Source: Mycobacterium kiyosense (GTDB lineage Bacteria > Actinomycetota > Actinomycetes > Mycobacteriales > Mycobacteriaceae). From it: a stretch of DNA of 64,000 nt. Numbering within the stretch: position 1 is the first letter of the stretch; every line of letters starts with the position of its first letter. The DNA is taken from the NCBI GenBank assembly GCA_021654635.1, contig AP025179.1, positions 248,001 through 312,000 on the forward strand. The letters run 5' to 3'. The notes below the pieces were generated by a model. That model searched no databases and was not told the origin of the DNA. It saw only the letters and a program-made list of their open reading frames with translations. Positions 8,261 to 16,326 of this stretch are shown one piece after another. The translations under genes and the position numbers were made by a program.

Positions 8261-10492
8261 GTGACTCTCGGGCTGACCGCCGAGCAGCGTGACCTCAGTG
8301 CGGCCGTCCGGCAATTCGCGACGCGGCATGCCCCAATCGCCAAGACGCGGGACAATTTCGGGTCCCTCGCCGAAGGCGATCTCCCGGACTGGTGGGATGC
8401 GTTGGTCGCCAACGGTTTTCATGCTGTGCACCTGCCGGAGCACCTCGGCGGGCAAGGTGGTCGGCTGGTCGACTGCGCGTGCGTGCTCGAGGCCGCCGCC
8501 AAGGCGCTGCTGCCGGGACCCTTGCTGTCCACCGCCGCGGCGGGAGCGGTGGCGCTGCTGGCCGAGCGCACCCCGACCTGCGAATCGCTGCTGCGCGATC
8601 TCGCCGCCGGGACACCGGCCGCCGTCGTCCTGCCGGACGGTGCAGACTTCCGTGCCCGTCGGGACGAGGGACGCTGGGTGCTCACCGGCGCATCGGAGGT
8701 GACCGAGGGCATCCGCTCGGCGCGGGTGATCCTGGTGGCTGCCCGCACCCAGGACGGGGACATGGTATGGGTGCCGGTCGACCCGGACAAGCCCACAGCC
8801 ACAATCGAATCCGTACCCGGCACTGATCTCGTCGCGGACGTCGGACGGCTACGGCTCGACCAGTACGTGGCGGCCGAGACGCTCACCGGAGTCCACCCGG
8901 ACCGTGCCGAATGCGTCGTCACCGGACTGGTGGCCAGCGCCACGGCCGGCATCACGCAGTGGTGTGTCGAGGCGGTTACCGAACACCTGCGCGTCCGTGA
9001 GCAGTTCGGCAAGGTGATCGGCACTTTTCAGGCGTTGCAGCACAATGCGGCAATGTTGTTGATCAACAGCGAATTGGCCACGGCAGCGGCCTGGGATGCG
9101 GTGCGGGCGGGCGACGAATCGCTGGACCAGCATCGCATCGCCGCGGCCGGTGCGGCGGTGATCGCGATCTCGCCGGTGCCGGACCTCGTACTCGACGCGC
9201 TCACGTTGTTCGGCGCGATCGGTTTCACCTGGGAACACGATGTGCACCTGTACTGGCGCCGGGCCATCAGTCTGGCGGGCTCGATCGGCCCGGCGAACCG
9301 CTGGGCCAGGCGACTGGGCGGGCTCACGTCTACCCAGCCGCGCGACATGTCGGTCGATCTGGGCGACGCAGACTGCGAGTTCCGGTCCAAGGTTGCCGAA
9401 ACACTCGACGCCGCACTGCAATTGCGCAACGACAAGCCCGGCCGGCAGGGTGACTACGAATACTTCGAGACCGGCCCGCAACGCACCCTGCTCGCCGAGG
9501 CGCGCCTGATCGCACCGCACTGGCCGCAGCCGTGGGGACTCGAAGCCGGCCCGCTGCGGCAGCTCATCATTGACGACGAGTTCGCCAAGCGGCCGGACCT
9601 GGTCCGGCCCTCGCTGGGTATCGCCGAGTGGATCCTGCCCTCGATAGTGGCCGCCGGGTCGAAAGAGTTGCAGGAGCGGCTGATACCGCCGACACAGCGC
9701 GGCGAACTCGCCTGGTGCCAGCTTTTCAGTGAGCCAGGGGCGGGGTCGGATCTGGCTGCGCTGTCCACCCGCGCCGTCAAGGTTGACGGCGGCTGGAAAG
9801 TCAACGGGCACAAGATATGGACGTCGATGGCACACCGGGCGGACTTCGGTGCGCTGCTGGCCCGCACCGACCCGGCGGCCGGCAAGCACCGCGGCATCGG
9901 CTATTTCATCCTCGACATGAATACGGCCGGCATCGAGATCCAGCCGATCAAGACCGCCACCGGAGAAGCACATTTCAACGAGGTGTTCCTCACCGAGGTC
10001 TTCATACCCGATGACATGTTGCTCGGCGACCCGGTCGGCGGTTGGAGCCTGGCAATCGCCACCATGGCCGAAGAACGCTCGGCGATAAGCGGTTACGTCA
10101 AGTTCGACCGTGCCGCCGCACTGCGCAACCTTGCCTGCCAGGACGGGCCCGACCGGGACGACGTGCTACGTGCGCTCGGTGAACTCGACGCCTATACCCA
10201 CGCGATCAAAGCGCTCGGAGTGCGCGAGACCATCCGGTTGCTGGACGGGCAGGCTTCCGGGCCGGCATCCAGCATCGCCAAGGTCGCGATGAACGAACTG
10301 CTGCGCCGCACCTTCGCGGCAACGCTGCAGTTGACCGGTCGGCGGGCGATGGTGACCGACCCCGGGCTGGCCGCCGAACTCAACATCGTCGAGTCCTATC
10401 TGCACCTGCCCGCCGAGCTGATCGGCGGCGGAACTCGCGAGATTCAGCTGAACATCATCGCCCAGATGATCCTGGGCCTGCCCCGTAAGTGA
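8261..10492 (+). CDS. Fused two-domain acyl-CoA dehydrogenase (FadE34/FadE6-like)
   Basis: A 743-residue protein made of two acyl-CoA dehydrogenase units in tandem. The first half (about 1-365) has TAEQRDLSAAVRQFATRH and a C-terminal domain with VREQFGKVIGTFQALQH. The second half carries WCQLFSEPGAGSDLA near residue 484-498 (FAD/substrate loop) and NGHKIWTSMAHRADFG. It ends with IGGGTREIQLNIIAQMILG, the usual ACAD terminus. Fused ACADs of this size include M. tuberculosis FadE34 (ChsE3), which acts on steroid side-chain CoA esters, and FadE6. The GTG start gives the normal MTLGLTAEQRDL N-terminus. It is the first gene of an operon with ltp (10-bp gap) and DUF35. Substrate class (branched or steroid acyl-CoA) is inferred from this context. 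Confidence 0.92.
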   Translation: MTLGLTAEQRDLSAAVRQFATRHAPIAKTRDNFGSLAEGDLPDWWDALVANGFHAVHLPEHLGGQGGRLVDCACVLEAAAKALLPGPLLSTAAAGAVALLAERTPTCESLLRDLAAGTPAAVVLPDGADFRARRDEGRWVLTGASEVTEGIRSARVILVAARTQDGDMVWVPVDPDKPTATIESVPGTDLVADVGRLRLDQYVAAETLTGVHPDRAECVVTGLVASATAGITQWCVEAVTEHLRVREQFGKVIGTFQALQHNAAMLLINSELATAAAWDAVRAGDESLDQHRIAAAGAAVIAISPVPDLVLDALTLFGAIGFTWEHDVHLYWRRAISLAGSIGPANRWARRLGGLTSTQPRDMSVDLGDADCEFRSKVAETLDAALQLRNDKPGRQGDYEYFETGPQRTLLAEARLIAPHWPQPWGLEAGPLRQLIIDDEFAKRPDLVRPSLGIAEWILPSIVAAGSKELQERLIPPTQRGELAWCQLFSEPGAGSDLAALSTRAVKVDGGWKVNGHKIWTSMAHRADFGALLARTDPAAGKHRGIGYFILDMNTAGIEIQPIKTATGEAHFNEVFLTEVFIPDDMLLGDPVGGWSLAIATMAEERSAISGYVKFDRAAALRNLACQDGPDRDDVLRALGELDAYTHAIKALGVRETIRLLDGQASGPASSIAKVAMNELLRRTFAATLQLTGRRAMVTDPGLAAELNIVESYLHLPAELIGGGTREIQLNIIAQMILGLPRK

Positions 10493-10502
10493 GGACACCA
10501 CA

Positions 10503-11711
10503 ATGGGTTTACGCGGAGAAGCCGCCATCGTCGGATACGTCGAGTTGCCACCCGAGCGACTCAACAAGGCCTCGCCGGCACCATTCGTTCTCGAACAATG
10601 GGCCGAACTCGCCGCCGCCGCGCTCGACGACGCGGGCCTGCCGGGCGACGTCGTCAACGGCATCGTGGCATCGCACCTCGCCGAGTCGCAGATCTTCGTA
10701 CCGTCCACCATCGCCGAATACCTTGGCATGCCGGCACGTTTCGCCGAACTGGTCGACCTCGGGGGTGCCAGCGCCGCCGCGATGGTGTGGCGCGCGGCCG
10801 CGGTGATCGAACTCGGGGTGTGCGACGCCGTGCTGTGTGCGCTGCCGGCCCGCTACATCACACCGTCGTCGAAGAAGAAGCCCAGGCCGATGGTGGACGC
10901 GATGTTCTTCGGCTCGTCGAGCAACCAATACGGTTCCCCGCAAGCAGAGTTCGAGATTCCCTACGGCAACCTGGGCCAGAACGGGCCGTACGGTCAGGTC
11001 GCGCAGCGATACGCCGCGGTCTACGGCTACGACGAACGTGTCATGGCCAAGCTCGTCGTCGACCAACGGGTCAATGCCAACCACACCGAGGGTGCGATCT
11101 GGAAAGACAAGCCGCTCACCGTCGAGGATGTCCTTGCCAGCCCGGTCATCGCGGATCCGCTGCATATGCTGGAGATCGTGATGCCGTGCGTCGGGGGAAC
11201 CGCCGTCGTCGTCGCCAACGCCGATCTGGCCAGGCGGTGCAAGAACCGCCCGGTGTGGATCAAGGGTTTCGGCGAGAATGTGCCGTTCAAGACGCCCACC
11301 TACGCCGAGGATCTGCTCAATACGCCGATGGCCGCCGCTGCCGACACCGCGTTTGCCATGACCGGCCTGAGCCGCGACCAGATGGACATGGTCTCCATCT
11401 ACGACTGCTACACAATCACCGTGATGCTGTCGCTGGAGGACGCCGGATTCTGCGCGAAGGGAAAGGGTTTGGAGTTCATAGCCACCCACGACCTGACGTT
11501 TCGCGGCGATTTCCCGCTCAATACCGCCGGCGGCCAGCTCGGCTTCGGCCAGGCCGGATTGGCCGGCGGCATGCATCACGTGTGTGACGCCACCCGCCAG
11601 ATCATGGGCCGTGCCGGCGCGGCGCAGGTCGCCGACTGCAACCGCGCGTTCGTGTCGGGCAACGGCGGAATCCTGTCCGAGCAGACGGCGCTCGTCCTCC
11701 AAGGAGACTGA
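10503..11711 (+). CDS. Thiolase-fold lipid-transfer protein (Ltp-type, retro-aldolase candidate)
   Basis: A 402-residue SCP-x/thiolase-like protein. It has the split thiolase architecture: LDDAGLPGDVVNGIV early, GGASAAAMVWRAAAVIELGVCDAVLC in the middle, and the C-terminal loops DMVSIYDCYTITVMLSLEDAGFC and NTAGGQLGFGQAGLAGG. Mycobacterial members paired with DUF35 proteins, such as Ltp2 with ChsH2, act as aldolases on steroid side chains rather than as true thiolases. The DUF35 partner follows after 2 bp here. It lies between fadE and DUF35, giving a plausible dehydrogenation/hydration/retro-aldol sequence. Confidence 0.9.
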   Translation: MGLRGEAAIVGYVELPPERLNKASPAPFVLEQWAELAAAALDDAGLPGDVVNGIVASHLAESQIFVPSTIAEYLGMPARFAELVDLGGASAAAMVWRAAAVIELGVCDAVLCALPARYITPSSKKKPRPMVDAMFFGSSSNQYGSPQAEFEIPYGNLGQNGPYGQVAQRYAAVYGYDERVMAKLVVDQRVNANHTEGAIWKDKPLTVEDVLASPVIADPLHMLEIVMPCVGGTAVVVANADLARRCKNRPVWIKGFGENVPFKTPTYAEDLLNTPMAAAADTAFAMTGLSRDQMDMVSIYDCYTITVMLSLEDAGFCAKGKGLEFIATHDLTFRGDFPLNTAGGQLGFGQAGLAGGMHHVCDATRQIMGRAGAAQVADCNRAFVSGNGGILSEQTALVLQGD

Positions 11712-11713
11712 CA

Positions 11714-12121
11714 ATGAACTTCGACCGGCCGATGCCCGTCAAAACGCCCACCACAGCGCCCTTTTGGGATGCGCTGGCCCAGCATCGCATCGAGATCCAG
11801 TACTCGCCGTCGTCGCAGAAGTATGTGTTCTACCCGCGGGTGCGGGCGCCCCGGACACTGGCCGACGACCTGGAATGGCGGGAGATCTCCGGGATGGGGA
11901 CGTTGTACTCCTACACAGTCGCCCGCCGTCCGGTCAGCCCGCATTTCGCCGGCGCGGTGCCGCAACTGCTCGCAATCGTCGAATGGGATGAGGGCCCAAG
12001 GTTTTCCACCGAGATGGTCAACGTCGAACCCGACCAACTGAGCGTGGGCATGCGGGTGCGGCCGGTGTTCTGCGACTACCCCGAGCACGACGTCACGATG
12101 CTGCGCTACGAGCCCGCCTGA
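11714..12121 (+). CDS. DUF35 OB-fold protein lacking the zinc ribbon cysteines
   Basis: A 135-residue partner of the preceding thiolase-like protein. The OB-fold part is recognisable from GMGTLYSYTVARRPVSPHFAG to the end (MRVRPVFCDYPEHDVTMLRY). Proteins of this family normally start with a rubredoxin-like CxxC...CxxC zinc ribbon. Here that region reads IQYSPSSQKYVFYPRVRAP, with none of the four cysteines. It begins 2 bp after the ltp stop. By analogy with ChsH2-Ltp2 it would stabilise the aldolase or gate acyl-CoA access; this is inference. Confidence 0.88.
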   Translation: MNFDRPMPVKTPTTAPFWDALAQHRIEIQYSPSSQKYVFYPRVRAPRTLADDLEWREISGMGTLYSYTVARRPVSPHFAGAVPQLLAIVEWDEGPRFSTEMVNVEPDQLSVGMRVRPVFCDYPEHDVTMLRYEPA

Positions 12122-12154
12122 GGCCCGGCCCCGCGTCTGCTCGCGCAGGGAAGG

Positions 12155-13609
12155 CTACATCTGCGCCCAGACGATTTTGGTCTGCAGGTAGGTTTCCAGG
12201 CCGGCCTTGCCGGACTCGTAGCCCCAGCCGGACTGCTTGTAGCCACCGAATGGCATCGAGTGGTCGAACTGCATCTGGCAGTTGAGCCCGACCGTTCCGG
12301 CCTTGAGCCGCTTGGCGATTCGGTGCGCACGGCCCAGGTCGCTGGTCCAGCAGGTGGCCGCCAGCCCGTAGGTGCTGTCGTTGGCCAGGGCAACGGCCTC
12401 GTCCTCGGTGTCGAACGGCAGCACCGCCACCACCGGGCCGAAGATCTCCTCCTGGAACAGCCGGCTCGTGGAGGCGACGTTGGTCAGCACGGTCGGGCGG
12501 ATGAAGTAACCCTTGCGGTCCACCCGTTGCCCACCGGTGACGACCTCGACTCCGTCGGCCCGGCCCTGCTCGAGATAGCCCAAGACCCGGGTGAGCTGCT
12601 TCTGGCTGATCAGCGGGCCGATCAGACTGCCCTCGTCCTTGGGGCCGCCCTGCGGCAGGCTGTCGGCGACCTTCGCGAGTTGCTCGACGAACTGCTCGTA
12701 GACCCCGCGCTGGACGAAGATGCGCGAACCGCACACACAGGCCTGACCGGAGTGGATGAAGGTGCCGAACGCCGCCATCGGGACGGCCTTGCTCAGGTCG
12801 GCGTCGTCGAAGACCACCACCGGCGACTTTCCGCCCAGCTCGAGGGTGACCTTCTTCAAGTTGCTGTCACCGGCGGCGTGCACGATCGCGCGGCCGACCT
12901 CGGTGGACCCGGTGAACGCGACCTTCTCGACGTCGGGGTGCGCGGTGATCGCGGCGCCCGCGGTGTGTCCGTAGCCGAGCAACAGATTCGCCACCCCTTC
13001 GGGCACGCCGGCCTCGTGCAGGATGTTGTCCAGCACCAGCGCCGACAGCGGGGTCTCCTCGGCCGGCTTGACCACGCTGCTGCAGCCCGCGGCCAGCGAC
13101 GGCGCAAGCTTGGCGCAGAAATTGAAGACCGGCCCGTTCCACGGGAAGATCAGCCCGACCACGCCGTAGGGCTCTTTGAGCGTGTAGGCGTGCTGGTGCG
13201 AGTCGATGCCGGTGAGGCCGCCGGTGTGCACGTCGGCGGCGATGCCCTCGATCTTGGTGCACCACCCGGCGTAGTACCGGAAGAACTCCGAGCCGACCGT
13301 CACCGTGCCCCGGGCCTGCAGCGGCGTCATGCCGGCATTGAGTGATTCCAGTTCGGCCAGCAGTTCGGCGTTCTGGTCGATCAGCTCGCCCACCCGCCAC
13401 AGGATCTTGGCCCGCTCGCTGGGAGGTTTGTCGCGCCACACGCCGGACTCGAACGACTCCCTGGCCCGCGCAACGGCGGCGTCGACGGCCTGGGGGCCGC
13501 AGTCTTTGAACTCGGTGACCTGGTCTTCGGTGGCGGGGTCGACGACCGTGATGGTCTCACCGGTGCCGGGGCGCTTGCTGATCTCGTCCAATACCGACTG
13601 GAGCGTCAT
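12155..13609 (-). CDS. NAD(P)-dependent aldehyde dehydrogenase
   Basis: A 484-residue ALDH. The core motifs are complete: GVVGLIFPWNGPV and KPAEETPLSAL for the cofactor site, GFTGSTEVG-type loop (VAFTGSTEVGRAI), the general base in ELGGKSP near residue 256, and the catalytic Cys in SGQACVCGSR near 291, then FGPVVAVLPFD and MPFGGYKQSGWG. The length is normal. The ATG at 13609 follows a purine-rich AGGAGG on its strand. It is transcribed alone toward the DUF35 gene. Two copies of CGCTTAACC lie upstream, before a LacI-type regulator gene, so LacI control is likely. The aldehyde substrate is unknown; it may take products of the retro-aldol steps. Confidence 0.93.
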   Translation of the reverse strand: MTLQSVLDEISKRPGTGETITVVDPATEDQVTEFKDCGPQAVDAAVARARESFESGVWRDKPPSERAKILWRVGELIDQNAELLAELESLNAGMTPLQARGTVTVGSEFFRYYAGWCTKIEGIAADVHTGGLTGIDSHQHAYTLKEPYGVVGLIFPWNGPVFNFCAKLAPSLAAGCSSVVKPAEETPLSALVLDNILHEAGVPEGVANLLLGYGHTAGAAITAHPDVEKVAFTGSTEVGRAIVHAAGDSNLKKVTLELGGKSPVVVFDDADLSKAVPMAAFGTFIHSGQACVCGSRIFVQRGVYEQFVEQLAKVADSLPQGGPKDEGSLIGPLISQKQLTRVLGYLEQGRADGVEVVTGGQRVDRKGYFIRPTVLTNVASTSRLFQEEIFGPVVAVLPFDTEDEAVALANDSTYGLAATCWTSDLGRAHRIAKRLKAGTVGLNCQMQFDHSMPFGGYKQSGWGYESGKAGLETYLQTKIVWAQM

Positions 13610-13654
13610 CGGTACTCCTCCTTGAGTAACTGACTCGTCAGACGGGAGGTTATG

Positions 13655-13718
13655 CGCTTAACCAAAGGATGTCCAGTGCCTCTGCAGCCACCCTGGCGCG
13701 TTGGTGAACCGCTTAACC
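13655..13718. promoter_or_regulatory. Two CGCTTAACC half-sites, candidate LacI operators
   Basis: CGCTTAACC occurs at 13655-13663 and again at 13710-13718, about 55 bp apart (five helical turns), in the gap between the aldehyde dehydrogenase start and the lacI stop. LacI/GalR sites are often built around a central CG flanked by TTAA/CCA-like arms, and the second copy overlaps a rough dyad with GGTGAACC. Placement fits repression of the dehydrogenase by the neighbouring regulator. Confidence 0.45.
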
Positions 13719-13726
13719 GCGGGCAG

Positions 13727-14704
13727 CTAAGTCGAGGAACGGACCACGACCCGAGCGATGTCGGTGATATCCGGCGACGGTGGCGCCGGGTAGCCCAACC
13801 GCTCGTAGATGGCGGCGATCGCGGCATCGGCGACGGCGCGTGGATCGAACTGCACGCTGGTCAGCGGGGGAGTGCTGACCACGCCCATGGGACTGGCGTC
13901 CACGCCGATCACGGCCAGGTCCTGCGGGCACCGAAGCCGTGCCTGGTGGATGCCGTATAGCACCAGGCAGGCGATGTCGTCGCTCTGCGCGCACACCGCG
14001 GTCACGCCGTCGCGCACCCAAGCACCCACCACCTCGGCGGCGTTCTCGACGGTGATGGTGGCGACCCGAACCGGCGGCAGGCCGCGGGTCTGTGCCGCGC
14101 GGGAGACGCCCTCCAACCAGTAGTCGCCCAGCGGGCGCCACCTGGCGATCCCGCCGTAGGCAAAGGCGATCTGGCGGTGACCGCGCGACACCAGGTGGGC
14201 GATCCGCATCTCGCCCACGGCCAGGTGGGGATCGCCGAGCGCGGGCAGGCTGCCGATGTCGATGTGCGGAATTCCCGCCGCCTTGACCGCGGCCGCCGCG
14301 GCGTCGCTGAGCGGGAACAGGCTCGCCACCGCGACCGGGTCGAGGTTCTCGATGGCGTCGACCACGTGGTGGTCGTCCTCGGTCTCGAAGATCTGCACCT
14401 GCAGCAAACCCAGCCGGGCCAACTCGGTCGTCATCCGACTGCCCGCCTGCATCGGCATGTCGCCTACCGCGACGTACGGGACCACGTAGAGCACCACGCC
14501 GCTCTTGCCGCGGGCGAGATTGCGCGCGGCCAGGTTCGGCCGGTAACCGAGTAGCTTCGCGGCGCGGTTGACCGCCTCGCGGGTCTGCGGCGAGATCCGC
14601 CGGCCCTCGGCATTGTTGAGCACGTAGCTGACCGTGGCTGTCGAGACGTCCGCCAACCGGGCCACGTCAGCGGTGGTGGGTCGCACACTTGAAGGCCCGG
14701 CCAT
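13727..14704 (-). CDS. LacI/GalR-family transcriptional regulator
   Basis: A 325-residue regulator. The helix-turn-helix plus hinge are at residues 9-63 (TTADVARLADVSTATVSYVLNN, then KLLGYRPNLAARNL). A periplasmic-binding-protein-like sensor domain follows, with HLVSRGHRQIAFAYGG and AVIGVDASPMGVVSTPPLTSVQFD, typical of the family. It lies immediately upstream of the aldehyde dehydrogenase on the same strand (gap 117 bp with repeated half-sites). The start (MAGPSSVRPTT) is the nearest one that gives a natural N-terminus. The ligand is unknown; regulators of this type in acyl-CoA clusters do not always bind sugars. Confidence 0.9.
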   Translation of the reverse strand: MAGPSSVRPTTADVARLADVSTATVSYVLNNAEGRRISPQTREAVNRAAKLLGYRPNLAARNLARGKSGVVLYVVPYVAVGDMPMQAGSRMTTELARLGLLQVQIFETEDDHHVVDAIENLDPVAVASLFPLSDAAAAAVKAAGIPHIDIGSLPALGDPHLAVGEMRIAHLVSRGHRQIAFAYGGIARWRPLGDYWLEGVSRAAQTRGLPPVRVATITVENAAEVVGAWVRDGVTAVCAQSDDIACLVLYGIHQARLRCPQDLAVIGVDASPMGVVSTPPLTSVQFDPRAVADAAIAAIYERLGYPAPPSPDITDIARVVVRSST

Positions 14705-14971
14705 GCCTCATGGTGGCATGCGTGCGGCTTGCGTCCAAGGTCGGCGGCGCATGAGCCGGTCGATGTCCAGTCAGCCCAAGTGTGACTAATAGTCGGTATC
14801 GGTGGTCGAAGCTCGACAGGTGACGATGGCCCAGCGTGCCACAGCACTCCTATGGCGGCAGCGGCTTTTCGCAGAGCGAGACGGAAGCGGCGCCCTCCGG
14901 GTGGCGTTGACCTATGACTCATGTCAATGTCTACTAGTCCGAGGATCGACGACGATCGGGGAGAGCGCGCA

Positions 14972-16324
14972 ATGAACAAGGACGAGCTGATCCTGATCAG
15001 CGTCGACGACCACATCGCCGAACCCGCTGACATGTTCGACGCGCACGTGCCGGAAAGGTACAAACACCTCGCGCCGCGGGTGGTGGTCGAACCCGACGGA
15101 GTCCAGCAGTGGTACTACGGCGAGATCCGCGGTCGCAACATGGGTCTCAACGCCGTCGCCGGAAAGCCCCGCGAGATGTACAACGTCGACGCGTCGCGGT
15201 ACGACGAGATGCGGCCGGGCTGTTTCAACGTCGACGAGCGGGTGCGCGACATGAACGCCGGCGGGCAGTTGGCCGGTCTGAACTTCCCGAACTTCACCGG
15301 TTTCTCCGGGCAGGTGCTCAACCAGGGCCCCGACCGCGAGGTGAACCTGGTGATGATCAAGGCCTACAACGACTGGCACATCGACGAGTGGTGCGCGGCC
15401 TACCCGGGCCGGTTCATCCCGTGCGGCATCCTGCCGCTCTTCGATGTCGCCGAAGCAGCTAAGGAAGTAAAGCGTCTGGCGGACAAGGGATGTCACGCGG
15501 TGACGTTCTCGGAAAATCCAGAAGCGTTGCAAATGCCCAGCATTCACACGAAATACTGGTATCCGCTGTTCGAGGCGGTCTGCGACAACAAGACCGTACT
15601 GTGCACCCACGTCGGATCGGCGTCGCGTTCGCCGATGGTGTCGTTGGACGCCCCGGCCAGTGTGATGATGACGGCGTCGTCAATGATGAGCATGTTCACC
15701 TTCACCGAACTCATCTGGGCCGAATTCTGGCGCGATTTCCCGGAGTTGAAGTTCTCGCTCACCGAGGGTGATATCGGTTGGATGCCGTACTTCTTATGGC
15801 GCGCCGAACACGTCTACCAGCGCCACTCCGGTTGGACGCTGGCCGAATTCCCGCCGGGATACTCCGGACCGGTCGATGTGTTCAAGCGGCACTTCTACAC
15901 CTGCTTCATCAGCGACAAGGTCGGTGTGCGCAACATGGACTGGTACAACGAGGACATGGTGTGCTGGGAGTCCGACTTCCCGCACTCCGACAGCAACTGG
16001 CCGTTCGCACCCGAGGACGTCATCGAGACGATGGGTCATCTCGACGACAGTGTGATCAACAAGATCACCCACCAAAACGCCATGGCCGCATATTCTTTCG
16101 ACCCCTTCCGGCACGTTCCCAGGGAGCACGCGCGGGCCGGCTATCTGCGCAGCCAGGCAACCGATGTGGACGTGGTGACGCACGTCGGGCACCAGGCCAG
16201 CCAACGTGACCGCGACGCGTGGACCCGGATGACGACGTTCGCGTTACAGGCCCAAGGTGTCACCGCGCCGGTGACGGTGGAGGCCGGCGGCATCGCCGGC
16301 CGGGCCAGCACCCTGGGCAACTGA
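14972..16324 (+). CDS. Amidohydrolase-family protein (COG2159 type)
   Basis: A 450-residue metal-dependent hydrolase or decarboxylase of the amidohydrolase-2 family. It opens with ISVDDHIAEPADMF, where Asp-x-His is the first metal motif. Later come THVGSAS, the helix AEFWRDFPELKFSLTEGDIGWMPYFLWRAEH, and WESDFPHSDSNWP carrying the late Asp. Start: ATG 14972 preceded by GGGGAGAG; a longer open frame upstream is not protein-like. The following CoA-transferase starts 3 bp downstream, so they are co-transcribed. In mycobacteria, such proteins sit in steroid and aromatic acyl-CoA catabolic clusters, but a specific reaction cannot be given. Confidence 0.9.
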   Translation: MNKDELILISVDDHIAEPADMFDAHVPERYKHLAPRVVVEPDGVQQWYYGEIRGRNMGLNAVAGKPREMYNVDASRYDEMRPGCFNVDERVRDMNAGGQLAGLNFPNFTGFSGQVLNQGPDREVNLVMIKAYNDWHIDEWCAAYPGRFIPCGILPLFDVAEAAKEVKRLADKGCHAVTFSENPEALQMPSIHTKYWYPLFEAVCDNKTVLCTHVGSASRSPMVSLDAPASVMMTASSMMSMFTFTELIWAEFWRDFPELKFSLTEGDIGWMPYFLWRAEHVYQRHSGWTLAEFPPGYSGPVDVFKRHFYTCFISDKVGVRNMDWYNEDMVCWESDFPHSDSNWPFAPEDVIETMGHLDDSVINKITHQNAMAAYSFDPFRHVPREHARAGYLRSQATDVDVVTHVGHQASQRDRDAWTRMTTFALQAQGVTAPVTVEAGGIAGRASTLGN

Positions 16325-16326
16325 GC

